NCBI RefSeq assembly: GCF_003286085.1
Contig: NW_020825294.1
Coordinates: 10,314,501-10,378,500 of the forward strand
Direction of reading: 5' to 3'
Length of the DNA stretch: 64,000 bases
From: Drosophila persimilis
Taxonomy: Eukaryota; Arthropoda; Insecta; Diptera; Drosophilidae
Position numbers and translations under genes: made by a program. Below are positions 23,906-41,700 of the stretch, one piece after another. The notes beneath the pieces are model-generated. The model searched no databases and was not told the origin of the DNA. It saw nothing but the letters and a program-made list of their open reading frames with translations. Each line of letters opens with the position of its first letter. The stretch's first letter is position 1.

Positions 23906-24692
23906 ATGGCGACCCATGGAGATCTGTGCACTAGTGAAATGTTGGTAAGTGTCGAATACTCTACAAAATGAAGTATACTGCTCTGCAATATTCCACTAAA
24001 ATGTGGGACAGGCCTTTCTCGATGTGGAGCAGATCTTCAACAGACCACTGAAGTGTCCAGTGCCATTCTGTGGGTCGGAGCTGACGCCAATTGAGATGCT
24101 AACCCATCTTCTGATGGGTCACAGCCCCGGCGAGTCGATGCTGGAGACAGTGGCCGATTGCCCCGAGCTGTTTCATGTGCAGCTCAACGAACTGAAGGCC
24201 GGAACAAGCTATGTGATTGCTGCGATCGCCTACCACGGCACCCCGAAGGTGGGACTCAGCACTCCGGTGTCTCCAGAGCTGCAAATCGTCCATCAGTTGC
24301 CCGTAATGCTCGTAATGTATGTCACTCCGCTGGCAAACAAACACAACGGTAACGACACCGACAACGCGGAACAGACCGTCATCTTCTACATGGTCAGTCC
24401 GTTGATGGCCACGGAGGTGGGTGTCCAGATCACGCTCCTGGACGGCGACCAAGACATGCATGGCCAGAAAGCCCTATGTCAGTTTTCTGCGCACACTCAG
24501 ACGGGGGCCTACGGGCACGGGTTCGGGGAGGTGGAGCAGCTCTTAGTCCACATGGAGTTCGTTTTCTATTCGGCTAGCAGCATTCAGAAGCTCATCGACG
24601 CGGACCCGGAGCGGCAGCTTCATGTTAAGGTCGTTCTGACTGGGGAACCGAACTCGTTGGGATCGGACAGCCACCCAGAGTATCCAGAATAG
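23906..24692 (+). CDS. Small orphan protein with an N-terminal C2H2-like motif (DUF4729-like)
   Basis: Two exons, 23906-23944 and 24012-24692, joined in phase 0 (TTG|GTAAGT .. GGGACAG|GCC), encode 239 aa. The 13-residue first exon ends SEML. The second begins AFLDVEQIF and has C-x4-C..H-x4-H spacing within LKCPVPFCGSEL..LLMGH (about residues 25-48), a degenerate zinc-finger-like motif. The rest is a β-rich globular region without a signal peptide or membrane segment. The layout resembles the fly-specific DUF4729 family, many members of which I recall as testis-expressed; this match is from memory. High GC at third codon positions compared with the AT-rich flanks supports real coding. Function unknown. 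Confidence 0.72.
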
Positions 24693-27600
24693 TTTTGCTC
24701 GGCTGCGCTGACTCATCCTGATTGACAGACACTTTAGAGCCGGCGCGGCCCCGATTGACGCACACTTGAAACCTGTAATCTGAGTGCCTGCCAATAATTT
24801 TCGATCTTTTATATACTATGTAAACAATATTTCTTTACCAACAGTCAAATGTCTGCTCTCTTGTCTGTGGTCTGTGGTCTCTGGTCTCCACTTGTTCATT
24901 CAGTAAAAATCGTATTTTTTGGCTGCCTCAAAAGTGGGTCATACAGAGATATGTGGTCTGGTGCAGCCATCAATCACCAATCACGAGGGCCATCTAATTA
25001 GTTAGCCACAGGCCCCCTTCATTGTGGGAAATAATATGAGAAAAATGGCTTCTTCCCCCTGAAAAAATATTCTCTTTAATTATGTGTTAAATGTTTCTCT
25101 TTCTGAAAACAATTTCTCGAATCGTTTCTTTTGGCGCTTGTTTGGTTTTTTTGACCCAATTTAACTTTCCTGATTTATTCTATGATGCATCTAAATGCAA
25201 TCTCTTAAACGCAACACCGAAAATAAAAGCGGCAATGCTTTTACAAATATTATGACTAGAGTTGAAAATTGTCTGGAAAATATATTTATATCTACAGTAC
25301 TTCTGAACAATCTTTGATGTTCTGAGAATTCTTGTTGTCCGACAGCTAACAGGTGGCGCTAAAAAGGATTATCCATAAGCTATGTATATGAGAGTACACA
25401 TACATAGATAGATACATAAAGATAGATAGATATGTATGTATAAATCCCCAAATGAGGTTAAATTTAGCTTTCATATTTTCCAGTTAGATCAATATAATTT
25501 TAATGGAATGGGATTCGTCATCAACCCAAAAACAAAGTGCTACCAAAACTTTAATAGCAACGCCATTTAGTCTAGCGATAGCGGCCATAAATTAACCCAA
25601 ACTAAACAAGAAATAAGGGAAAGGCACAAAACAACCAAAGAAGAATATATGTAGTAGGTATAACTAATCCTATTTATAAATAATTCTCAATTTGCAAACA
25701 TAAAAACGAACTAAAGTTTATATGCCATTAAAAGCGGAAGCAAACAAAAAGATCTCTAAGGAAAACGTAAAAAAAAGCGAGGGAAAGCCACGCTAATAAT
25801 ATAGAAAAAGCTGATTTTCATATCCCACCCACACCCCCGGACACGGGCGGGCATGTGTAAGATTATAATATTTCAGGCCTCTTATTGCTGGGACTGACCT
25901 TGAAAAACTTGTTATACGCCGAGGGGCGAAACTTTCCGAAGTGGGGAAAAAAGTCTACGTATACGAAGAGGGGGCTCACAAGTCGCAATCAGGGAGCCCA
26001 TTCATCACTTTCTACGACTACCCGAGTCTGCAGCTCGTTTTGCATTTGTCATTTGCGATTGGCGCTGCGTTGATTGCATGACATGGCCACATCAGACGCA
26101 GCGGAGAGCCTGGACTTGCGCTTGAGCTTGAGCTTGAGCTCTGGGCTTGGCCTGGGTCTGGGTCTGGATATGGGCCTGTAATTATTTATATTAATCCGGC
26201 CTGGGTCACCCTGGCGACTCCAGGTGAAAGTGAAACCGAGCCAGCGCCCGTTGCACAATGCACTGCGGCAATATTTTTTCTTCGGCTGATTGGAGGATAC
26301 GTAATTTTTATACTCGTACATTTTTCCTACCACAACCACATGTGGTCGTCGGTTTTATGGCCAGACGGGCAGCAGAGTCCCGGCAGCGCCTTTTTTCGAT
26401 TTTGGTTTTTTTTCCACTGACTTTGAATTGGTGTTGGCTGACAAATTGCCATGATATTGATTTGTGGAATGGGAAAACTAAATCACGAAAATTTGATTTG
26501 AGAGAGTTCCTTTTTTTGGTTTTAAGTGAAAGTACGTAGCAAATATATGATTCACGTTATAAACTGGAATAAATTAAATCTAGCTTTTTTTCCCTAACTA
26601 ATCTATTTTGTACTATTTCCTCTCCCTAAAACCCTCCTTTTCTTAGTTATTCATTTCAAAGATCATTTTTAAGAACAACAAGCCCAGTTTATGTGACTAT
26701 CGATTTCCGGGAAAGGCCGCATCAAAATAAAAAGCAATCATAGATCCAAGTATCTTGGGAGTGCTCTAAATATAATCACATTGCCGGCCAGTACCTAAAT
26801 TCCCAGTGGGTTTTGAATATGGGTTTTTTTGGGTGTGGTCATCTCATCACAGTTTTATTTCTTCTTTTTATCGACGTTACGCATCTTCTTTTAAGTTATT
26901 CTGCCCCTGTACATTCGAATTTCACGGTCAAATGCGATCAACTTGAACTTCGTGAAATCCATTAAAAATGCAAAAATGACTAAAACAAATAATTCACACC
27001 TGATTTACGCAATTTACAAAAGCAAAACAACCGACAAAGAAGTGTCAAAATAAGTGTCGTTGACAAAAATCAAAGTCATGTCTGGTAATGCATCAAAAGT
27101 CCGGTCGTTGAGATGCGAAAACTTAAATAAATAAAATATTTACGAAATATTTACTTTGTCAATATTTGTTCCAAGTTCACACGTAAATTAATGGCAGAAA
27201 ATAAATGTACGTATTTTTTTGTGGCTTTTACAAGATATACAGATTTCAAGTCCACACATCGTATACTTGATAATATGTGCAAGAAATTAAATGAAGTGAT
27301 TATACTTTTAGCTATACCTAAAAATCAATACATTGTGTATTGACTGAACCTTGATTTTGAAGTTTAAATTGATTAAATTATTGATGCACCTTAATTATTA
27401 TTAATTTCTTGTTTTCCCTTTTCTCTTCGCATCACTTTGACCCAATTTCCTCAATATATTATCGCCGATTCTCGTGGGTGCTGAAAATTTATGCGCGACA
27501 CATCAACGTCAGCAGAGCAGTGCAAAAAAAGAAAATTCTGTCCGAAGAAAAATGTTGAAAAAATCAAACAAAAAGTGAACTGCATTTGATGCCAAATTCT

Positions 27601-30200
27601 TAAATTTGTTTCGTTGTTTGAGAGGTTCTCGGGCATTGTCTGAGTGAAGTGCGTGGCCAGAGGAAAACTTCCGGTGAATGCCGTCAGTTGTCTAAATTCC
27701 CAACACGTGTGCCAAATGCTTTTAGACACGGCCGAGAGACAGCTGGCGGCTGGGGGTAGAACATAAAATTCTGCACCGAAATCTCGTTGAAAAATACGAT
27801 ATTTAATTAATTAATTCGCCTTTATGTGAGGGAAAGACAGCGGTGGCGGGGAAAAGGCAAAAATTGTCGCCTGCCAAAAAGCGCGTGCACCCGTGGGGCC
27901 GAGTCGAGAGAGCTTCGAGGGAGGGCGTGAGTGTGGGCGAATCGATGGCCTTCAAAAAAACTCATGTGAGAGCCTTAATTGTGAAAGACATCATAAAGAT
28001 GTTCTGTATATACTATATATACTATAGTACATATATATCTATTCATACATATGTTTTATTTATTGTCCCATTCTTTCAAACAGCTCCTCCGGCATGGCGT
28101 TGTGTTTTTATTAGTTTGCTGAACACACTTGAAAAACATTGGAAAGATATAGTGCAGCTGCCACAAATCTTGTCCAGATTGGATTGCTATGTTACCGAAA
28201 GTTAAAAGGGTACTACATCGATCAATGAACAGGGTAAAACTATTCCCATGTCCCCAGATTTACATATGTTATAACTTACCCAGAACTCATCTTAGCCGCC
28301 TGCTTTGTATTTCAAGTCCAACTTTGAATCACTTTACACACCGCCTCCACAGAGCAGCCAGAAGGAAGAAATCGGTTTCTTTTTATTTATTTTTCTGTCG
28401 TAGGCGATGGTTTATGCCGAATCGCACGCAAGTTCTACGAAAAGATTTAGCAAGGGAAACCTAAGCACACAGAAACACTGAAAAATTCATGGAAAATTGA
28501 AACAAAATTATGAATAATGAATTGAAATTTATTTCGCACAAAATATCACGCCTTCTTATATAACTTTCGGCACGAACACGAACACTGCTAAATCACTGGG
28601 AAATAGTTTTGTCTATATAATCAAATGGTACATGTATCTATATCGTTTATTGAGTATCCAAAGATTATCTTTGGGGCTCTCCCCAATCGGTCCGAGGTAT
28701 ATTTGAGGGTTTCGAAAACCCTTTTCGTACACAATTGTTCGGTTCAGAATTTTGTAATTTTCTATTTATAAAACGCGCCACGGCACGACGTATTGCTCAC
28801 TTTTGCTAGAGAAAATACTCGTATCTACATATATCTATATATATTTGTATATATAGACAGCCCAGCCAGATAGATAGACGATATAGATATATATCTATGT
28901 GTTAGTTTTAGATGAAAATTTTCTTTCTTTCGGATGGTTTTTCTCGTTTGCAACGCGTTCAAGTTAGCAGCCCAAGTCGCACTGAATTCGCACAAGAAAT
29001 TTCCTCGGCCGAAAAGCCAAAAAGCCGAAAAGCCGAAAAACACATTTCACATTTCGAAACAAATTCTCCTTCTTCTCTCCTGTATATATTTTTCGACCAT
29101 CGGTCATGTCGGTGTCTATATGTCTGCATATATGTATACGAAAGCCCGTGCTGCTGGCAGTGAGAGTGTCTGGGTGCCCGTGCCCGTGCCCGTGCCCGTG
29201 CCCCTTCCCGTACCCCTTTGCATGTGTAAAGTGCGTCTGCTTGGAAAATTCTATTCTATGAATTTTGAGTTTATTTAACAGAAACAACAAATTGAGCAAG
29301 CCCGCAGTTGTTTGTACTTGTTCCTTGCTTTATGCTTTCCTTCCCAGCCAGCCAGCAATTGTTGCCGGGGTACCGAACACTCTCGAAACATTAAATAAAT
29401 TACTTTTCGTTCGATTCTTTCACACTTGTCGGCCAAAACATTCGGGCAACAATTTCTGCACTAGTCGAATCGTTTTCGAAAACTTTTCGGGAAATTATTT
29501 GATGCTAGGTGCGAACGATGTTGGGCATTTTGTATTTAATCAAATGGTATTACTTTATTTACTTTTTTTAGTGGATGTGCTTTAATTATGATTTCAAATA
29601 AGAGAGGGTAGCATACCCTGTGAATAGCTTTTAAAATGATGTAATATTTAAAAAATATATGTGAAATAAATGGTCAGACCTTGAAGGCATTTCAACAAAT
29701 TGGATTATCAACAAAAGGATTATTTCAACTAAAGCGCCTAACGGGCTTTCGAAAGGCTGATTATTCAAAAAGATCTTGAATTTCTTAACTTTAAGAGACG
29801 ATTAAGGGTAGATCTGTGAATATGTAGATTATCTTAATTTGTCTCAAACCAATTCCTATATTTGTTTCCCAGACTGTAGCTAATTTGCCTTGTTGTTAGT
29901 TGTATTGATCGAGAACCAAAAGAGAATATAAGGAAAGGCCCCCAAATGCACGCGGATTTACGAATAAAACTAAAGAGTTTTGTATCAGAGACACAGAGAA
30001 CCCATGCGCACAATGCTGAAATGATGTGAATGATTCCACTCGGTGTGCTGGCCCTGTACTGCGGACAGATGCTGAGATAAATCATAATAAATCACATCTG
30101 CTTGGAAAATAAATAATAGAAGGCGAGATTATATAGCGCTGGGAGACCACTAAGAAAACATCCAGTATATGTAGCATATTTATTATAGAATATATGTATA
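24693..30200. other. 5.5-kb intergenic region with no supported gene
   Basis: It is mostly AT-rich with scattered simple repeats: GATA-type runs at 25405-25435, a GAGCTT run near 26118-26140, GTGCCC copies at 29175-29203, and AT-rich palindromic runs at 28820-28905. ORFs here are short, often lack an ATG and have no coding-like composition. No tRNA or snRNA signature was seen. Confidence 0.5.
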
Positions 30201-30209
30201 TGTATGGCT

Positions 30210-30398
30210 AGAACAAAGCATAATCTCTGGGAGGGGCGATGTATGGCAAATGGAAAAGAGCAATGTCTGGGGGAATTAGCAACTCATTCATCTTGAGGCA
30301 GGCAGTGGACCAATGTTGTATTTCGAGTTGATAATTAACATTTATTGTATGTACGAAGTCTAATTCAAGTTCTTCGTCTTCTGGGACGGACCACACCA
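30210..30398 (-). CDS. Possible last exon of an unrecognised small gene
   Basis: On the minus strand an acceptor-like TGCCTGGACAG is followed by about 62 open codons (beginning VVWSVPEDEELELDF and ending PRDYALF) to a TAG at 30210. An AATAAA lies about 20 nt downstream. The translated segment looks protein-like but matches no family I know, and no upstream exon could be identified. It may be a chance ORF. Confidence 0.22.
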
Positions 30399-30986
30399 CC
30401 TGTCCAGGCAGCGAGAACACAACAAAGTTGCCTGATGCCCTCGATTATAAATAGATCGCTGGCTCTTTACCGATATAATTGATATACATAGATGTACATA
30501 TAGGTATGCTTACATATATGTATGTACGCGCGAGTAGCTATCTATACATATCGGCTCGTACTTTTCTTTATTTTTGTGCAAAATGCGCCATTAAGTGGTA
30601 TAAATAGATCTTTGAAAAGCGCACAGGGCGCTGAGTCAACGAGTGCCTCGAACATTAACCTCATTAGAAGAGCGTCAAATGATTTTCGGTTCATGTGTGC
30701 GGCAAAAGCTGGAGGCTGTCGACTACTCGATGGTGGACGGTCCGTATCGCATAGTCCGTATGGTGGGATTCACAACCCTGACAATGAACCGGGTAGAGGA
30801 AGGGGGAACAAGCACTGATGAGCAAACACTTGATAGAAAGAAAAGCTGTCGAATGAACTTCAGTAATTGCTTTTCATGGTCACAAAATCGGAATCAATTC
30901 ATATTTTAATTTTCCGTCAAACGTTCAATCAAAATCACAAGTTTTTGTTAAAATTTCACCAAAATATCAGCCGAAGAGCAGACATC

Positions 30987-31535
30987 ATGACCAGCTTGCG
31001 GGAGATGCAGTTGGATGATCTTTTTAAGTTCAATTCCCTCGTCCTTGACCCTCACACCGAAGTGTACAGCCTGAAGTTCTTCTTGACACATCTCCTGAAG
31101 TGGCCGGAGCTCTCACAGATCGCTGTGGCCCCTGGGCCTGGCGGTCGTCGGGTGGGGTACATCTTTGGCAAGTATTTGGAGAGCAAACTCTACGAGTGGC
31201 ACGGGCATGTATGCGCACTGACCGTATCTGATGATTATCGCCGCACAGGCGTGGCCACACTACTGATGAGACACATCGCCAGGGCGCTGGATGCCAAGGG
31301 CGCCCTGTACGTGGATCTCTTCCTGCGCTCCAGCAATAGACCGGCCTTGTCGCTGTACAGCTCCCTGGGATATGTCCTTCGAAGAACCGTACTGGACTAC
31401 TATCCGGACGAGCCCGTACCGGAGAATGCATACAATATGAGAAAGCCTTTGGCACGTGATGTGCTACGTAGGTCGGTGGCTGTCGTATACACGGTTCCCC
31501 AGTGCCTATCGGAGGATGACTCGGGTGACCATTGA
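30987..31535 (+). CDS. NAA20-like (NatB catalytic subunit family) N-acetyltransferase, paralogue A
   Basis: A single exon of 182 aa. The start MTSLREMQLDDLFKFN matches the N-terminus of NAA20, the NatB catalytic subunit that acetylates nascent chains starting Met-Asp/Glu/Asn. The GNAT acetyl-CoA loop appears as DYRRTGVATLLM (about residues 80-91), followed by VDLFLRSSNRPALSLYSSLG, the conserved β5-α4 region. Its length is close to NAA20. Absence of introns suggests an old retrocopy. D. melanogaster has NAA20-like paralogues on 2L (I recall CG31730 and CG31851), expressed mainly in testis; orthology is inferred. Downstream is a convergent second paralogue. The first G of the RxxGxG/A loop is present, so activity is possible. 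Confidence 0.85.
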   Translation: MTSLREMQLDDLFKFNSLVLDPHTEVYSLKFFLTHLLKWPELSQIAVAPGPGGRRVGYIFGKYLESKLYEWHGHVCALTVSDDYRRTGVATLLMRHIARALDAKGALYVDLFLRSSNRPALSLYSSLGYVLRRTVLDYYPDEPVPENAYNMRKPLARDVLRRSVAVVYTVPQCLSEDDSGDH

Positions 31536-32200
31536 TCCATAAATCCTGCATAGTATTCGGCATACATTTAAGAATATATTTGTGTACAGCTAATTAAAGA
31601 AACTCAATTGCGCTGAATGCTTGGCGGCAGTCGAATTTCCGTTGACGCACAAAGGCAAATCTAAGAGATACAAACATACATAAGTACGGATACAAGCGGA
31701 TACTTTCACCATAACGCACTTCTCTTCCCTTCTGTGCCAAACAAAATCGAATTGCAAATCGTGTTGTTGTCTTTTCTATTATCAAAAAATGTTTCAACGC
31801 AAACAAATTAGAAAAGAATTATGTATATAATTGTGTATAGTGTATGGATAGATATGTAGCTTTTCCCTGATGGCTGAAACACGCGCAATGATTTTCACTT
31901 TCCATTTTTCATTTGGCCAGCTTGCGCAACTTGAAACGCACAGAATCCGAAATGAAAATTTGTTGTCATACTCGTATAAACAAACCTCGTCCCCATGTGC
32001 CTTCTGACATATATTTTTATGTTTTATCTTTTCCCCTGAGGCGATTTCTTCAAGCTTTTAGTTCAATTTCGGTTCAACGTCGGCCGAGTGCAATGAACTT
32101 TTTATGGCATTTTCTTGTGATTTTCTGCTAATGTTTTATTAGTTTTTTTTGTGGAAAAATGTGTGGTACAGGAAACTTTTGTGGTACACATGCATACTTC
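31536..32200. other. Spacer between convergent NAA20-like genes
   Basis: No coding region is seen. It holds the 3' ends of both acetyltransferase genes. A minus-strand AATAAA (TTTATT at 32135-32140) probably serves paralogue B. No canonical AATAAA was found for paralogue A, only AATTAAAG near 31592. Confidence 0.5.
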
Positions 32201-32812
32201 CTAATCATACCAGGATAGACGGTCCTTCAGATACTCCAGACACTGCTTGATTAGATTGAGTATCACCTGGTATGCGAAGTAGTAAACGTTCGTTGAGAAT
32301 CCCTTAACCGACAGTCGCTCCACATCTCGGGACAAAGGCATTCGCAATTCAAAGCCATTTTCATCTATATAGTACATGGGCAGGAAGCGGTACTCGACAA
32401 ATCCCAGCGACTTATATAGCTGGATGGCCGATACATTGCTTTGGCGCACAAAGAGGTCCACATACCAGTCCGAATAGCGCTCCACGATCTCCGTGAAGTG
32501 TCCCATCAAGCTCGTTCCCAGGCCCAGGCGTCGATAGTCGGAGGCCACTGCCAACATAGATATGTGTCCGCAAGTTGGATGCAAGTCGGGGCCATTTTCA
32601 TTTTGTATCTTTTCGTTTTTGTTCACAGCGTGGGTTCCAACCAGTACCCCAATGAGGCGACCATCGGGCGCGACTGCCACCTGGCACAGCGCAGGATTTT
32701 CGGTCATTTTCGATAAATAGAAGAGAATACCGTAGCCTTCCACGAATTCTTCAAAGACAATGGAATTGAACTTGAATAGATCATCGGCGACAAGCCCACG
32801 AAGTGTAGTCAT
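32201..32812 (-). CDS. NAA20-like N-acetyltransferase, paralogue B
   Basis: A single exon of 203 aa starting MTTLRGLVADDLFKFN. GNAT features are clear: an acetyl-CoA loop DYRRLGLGTSLM and the following VDLFVRQSNVSAIQLYKSLG, shared almost word for word in layout with the neighbouring plus-strand paralogue and with NAA20. It is about 20 residues longer at the C-terminus (VILNLIKQCLEYLKDRLSWYD region), with a hydrophobic or amphipathic tail that NAA20 lacks. It lies tail-to-tail with paralogue A, 665 bp apart. Substrate and partner (a NAA25-like subunit) are not evident from sequence. A duplicated, probably germline-biased NatB-like enzyme is the likeliest reading. Confidence 0.85.
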   Translation of the reverse strand: MTTLRGLVADDLFKFNSIVFEEFVEGYGILFYLSKMTENPALCQVAVAPDGRLIGVLVGTHAVNKNEKIQNENGPDLHPTCGHISMLAVASDYRRLGLGTSLMGHFTEIVERYSDWYVDLFVRQSNVSAIQLYKSLGFVEYRFLPMYYIDENGFELRMPLSRDVERLSVKGFSTNVYYFAYQVILNLIKQCLEYLKDRLSWYD

Positions 32813-33148
32813 TTTGACTCGATTTTATACTGAGTAGAAGCCAAATTTTTGATTGACGACACCGAGACTATGACTATTTGAAACCTACTTTGTTTGGAGA
32901 TGTATATTCTTATATCTGATTATTGTTTCAAGGCTAGAAATATGGTATAGTAGTCCGAACAGAAAGGTGGAACTACATTGCTTGATGATTAAGCATATCC
33001 CCATAATTGTTGCATGCTTTCAGGCACATCCCCATAATCGTTGCATACTTTCAGGCATTTTCGAAATTCGTTTAAAGTTTTGTCGATTTATTACATTATT
33101 CGCTCTGCATGTCTGCATATCACGTCTTAAACTATATCAACTATTATA

Positions 33149-38551
<5,403 letters not shown>

Positions 38552-38619
38552 TTTCGCTGTTGTTTTTGCTGCTGCTGCTGCTGCTGCTGTTATCTTCCCA
38601 ATTTGTTTTCGTTTTGAAC

Positions 38620-38652
38620 TGGGGATACCATATATAACTTGTCTGCTATATA
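38620..38652 (-). promoter_or_regulatory. TATA and initiator of the CLIP protease gene
   Basis: On the minus strand TATATAG (38652-38646) is followed 32 nt later by an initiator-like CCCCAGTT, with the likely start A at 38620. This leaves a 5' UTR of about 68 nt before ATG 38551. The spacing is what a fly TATA/Inr promoter requires. Confidence 0.6.
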
Positions 38653-38659
38653 GTATATA

Positions 38660-40630
38660 GAACCGCCACAACGAATCGCGACTCGGAATTTCTTTTCGAA
38701 TGCCAGGCACGTCGCCCCGATGGCATTCACCTGACCACGACTACGACGAAGTTCTTGTTCTGGGTCTCGGACTCGGTTTCGGTTTCGGTCTCGTGCGTTA
38801 GACAGGCAGGACCGTCTGCTGGGTAGTAAGGTCCGATCGCTTCTGAGCCAACAGCCGTCTCTGGGGTTTGGTTAACAACTATGCTGCCACACGACAGCAG
38901 CGCCAGCGTCGGCGACACCGACAACGACAGCGACAGCGACGCCGACCGCACTGTGGATGTCGGAGCAGCCGAAATGTCGATTCTTCACTGGTTGGGTTTT
39001 AGCCAACTTATTGGGCCGGCCGGGCCGGGCCTCCTTCTAATGCACACGCGACGCCAAACGCAATGATGACAACTACCGCTGATCACAGAGCCGACACATC
39101 TAAACTAGTTCCAGTAACACCTCCGTTTCCTTTGCCCACCAGCCACCAGGGACAGAGTCTCTTGCAACCCGAATCCGAACACGCACCAACTGGAACTGGA
39201 ACTGGAACTGAAACTGAAACAGTGGCCGCCTGGAAGTTGTGCGGCTGCACACTAATACTAAAAAAATCCTGCTGCGGCAGCATCTTCTCCTTCCAGAAAT
39301 TTCATGCACTTGGAGAATCTTACCTCAGAATCTTACCTAAGTGGAACTTCAAGAAATTGTTTGACTGCTTCATATGCATTCATAAATGAAGGTTCTTTGA
39401 TGACAATTGCAAATTAGTGTAATTTCTTTGAGTGCATTTCTAGATTAAATTTCCATTTAAATTCCGGGGCGCACATTTCCTTTGGTACTTCATTTTCTTC
39501 TTGACCACATGAAATAGACCAAAGCCCGTTTGAATTCGTTTTCATTGCCCAGACAGTGGTTCCGCCAGTCTCAGCTGCAGTCCTAGTCCCATCGGCAGAC
39601 GACGCAAATATGTTTACTAAATAATATGCAAAATTTACGACGTTGGGCGTCCATTGAACTGGCGGCGAGGAGGATGCCGCTCAACTCAGGATTCAATTAA
39701 AATCCACATTAATCAGGGCCGAGTCCCAGTCCCCGGCGCACTGTCAACGGATCTAAAAAAGAACTGAGGGCGTCTTGGGGGTTAGAAGTATCACAAATGA
39801 AGTCAATTGTTCCCCGAGTCTTGCCCAGATCATTGCAATAAGCACACTTGATCCCCGTTTCAAATGCTGATCGATGGGAAGCTAAGTGTCACGGCCATGG
39901 TGGCCCCAGAACCTTTTCGGAATAATTGTGTTTCAATATTTTGCCAACTAATTGTCTGTAATTGGTGCTTTGGGGCACATTCGCCTGTCTGATTGATCGT
40001 GAAGTGGGAGTGTTGAATATGGTTTTTGAACAGCGCTTCAATGGGATTGCTCTCGAAATGGGAACGAGATTGGAGTTCACAGCTCAGAGACGAGGAGGAG
40101 AAGGGGCAGCCAGTTCAAGAGCCTTTATGAGATGAAAGCTCTGTCAATTGAACTCTGGATACGAGTACATGTCGTACTTATGAATGGAGTAATTAGGTCC
40201 TTTATAATGGTATATTTAGGAATTAATGGAATATAAATATAGTATTCTAAAGATCAAATACGCATAGGTATTGATTAGATATTAATGATTAACTGCACTA
40301 TAAAAAGAATATGAGTAAGAGAAATCAATAGATATCCTTACAAACGAATTACCAAACGAATAACCCTGAAGAGATTAAGTAGCAGATAGCAGCCAGATAT
40401 GTACGTTCAATATAGGCATTTCCACCAGGCCATAAAAGTTAAAAAGTCAATAGAACCAGATCTCTGTATGCATTCTGTATTTCTGCCCATATTTATATAT
40501 TTTTTCCAAAAATAACCAGTCAAAAGCTCATTAACAGAGTTTGATACCTATTTCACCTAGTAATCTTTCAGTTAATGTTGCAACTACTTAGAGTTAATGC
40601 GGAGGCAACTTGAGAATTAGCATTCAAGTT
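38660..40630. other. Intergenic region with no supported gene
   Basis: Upstream of the protease gene. It has TCGGTTTCGG-type and GGAACT simple repeats (38760-38800 and 39190-39225). Short ORFs on both strands derive from these repeats. No gene is called. Confidence 0.4.
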
Positions 40631-40639
40631 AAAACAGCA

Positions 40640-41450
40640 TAATTTGTTATTTACACCGACTTCAGTAAAGCATTCGACTCTGTAAGCCATTCCCTTTTAA
40701 ACTTGACCTTTTAGGGTTTCCGCCCAACCTCCTGAGATGGATTTCTAGCAATCTTTGTTGCAGGTCTCCAAGAGTCCTCTTCAAAAACTCCCTCTCCTCA
40801 CCAGTAAAGGTTTCTTCGGGAGTACCACAGGGCAGCCATCTAGGCCCCTTACTCTTCACACTCTTTATTAATGACTTGCCTTCGGTATTAAAATATTCTC
40901 GAGTACTTAGGTATGCAATCTGATCTAAATAAATTTCAGTCATGGTGTTGTGAAAACATGTTACACCTTAATGCCTCGTTCATTTCATCCTTTTAGTCTC
41001 TTGCTGGCTCCATATACCCTTTGTGGTGGTTGTCTTGAGAGAATTACCCTGCTAGATGATCTTGGTGTTAAACCTCGCTAGTTTGTCCGATCTTAGAATA
41101 CGGCTCCTGTGTATGGTGTATGGTACAAAGTACACCTGGACCGTATAGAATCCGTATAGTAGGCTGTGCTATTAGTGAATCTCCCATCCTTAGTTAACCG
41201 TAGAAAAATGCTTGGGTGACATAGACAGCCCTGATCTGTTTGGCCGCATAAACTTCACGATTCCTATTAGACTCACTAGAAAATTTATACCGTTGTTCCT
41301 TCCATTTTTCCTTTCCCCCTGGGATCCGCGCGTAACAGCCTTCTGCTAGTGTCACACGGGCCACTTGACGGTGCAGTAATTGCATCGACTCTTGTAAGAT
41401 GCAGTCATGCATGTCAACGTCCAAGTAATTCTTTAATTGAAGAGAAGTTT
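40640..41450 (+). mobile_element. Dead fragment of a jockey-type non-LTR retrotransposon (reverse transcriptase)
   Basis: Conceptual translation on the plus strand, with frameshifts and stops, shows reverse-transcriptase landmarks: YTDFSKAFDSV at about 40650, GFPPNLLRWISS at about 40720, and GVPQGSHLGPLLFTLFINDL at about 40818-40880. After RVLRYA the expected YADD active-site segment is cut by a deletion, and the frame then resumes in a downstream SDLNKFQSWC segment. Further pieces at 41080-41300 resemble the RT-distal region (VHLDRIESV, ENLYRCSFH). Many stops make it a pseudogene relic. The superfamily call (jockey/CR1-like) comes from motif memory. Confidence 0.8.
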
Positions 41451-41700
41451 GGTGAACTTTTCTTATTATTATTATTTGTATAAATAATAGATTTATTTAC
41501 ACACATTTAGAATTTGAGCTAGGTATAAAAATAGAGATGCAGAGCGCGATAAATCTACATATCTACAAATCTACCATACAGATACAGACTTAAATACATG
41601 TAAGAATACTGTTTAAGAGAAATATACACTTACAGCTATGAATAACTGAAGTTTTTGTTCAACTTCTTCAAAGTCCTGGTGCGTGTATCAAATCAAATTT

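Noticed and set aside
29175-29205. Short-period repeats as a possible CRISPR-like array
   Set aside because: It is a GCCCGT microsatellite without spacers, in an animal genome.
30522-30909. Plus-strand ORFs upstream of acetyltransferase paralogue A
   Set aside because: Non-ATG or poorly placed starts, overlapping frames and no family match; they may be leader sequence.
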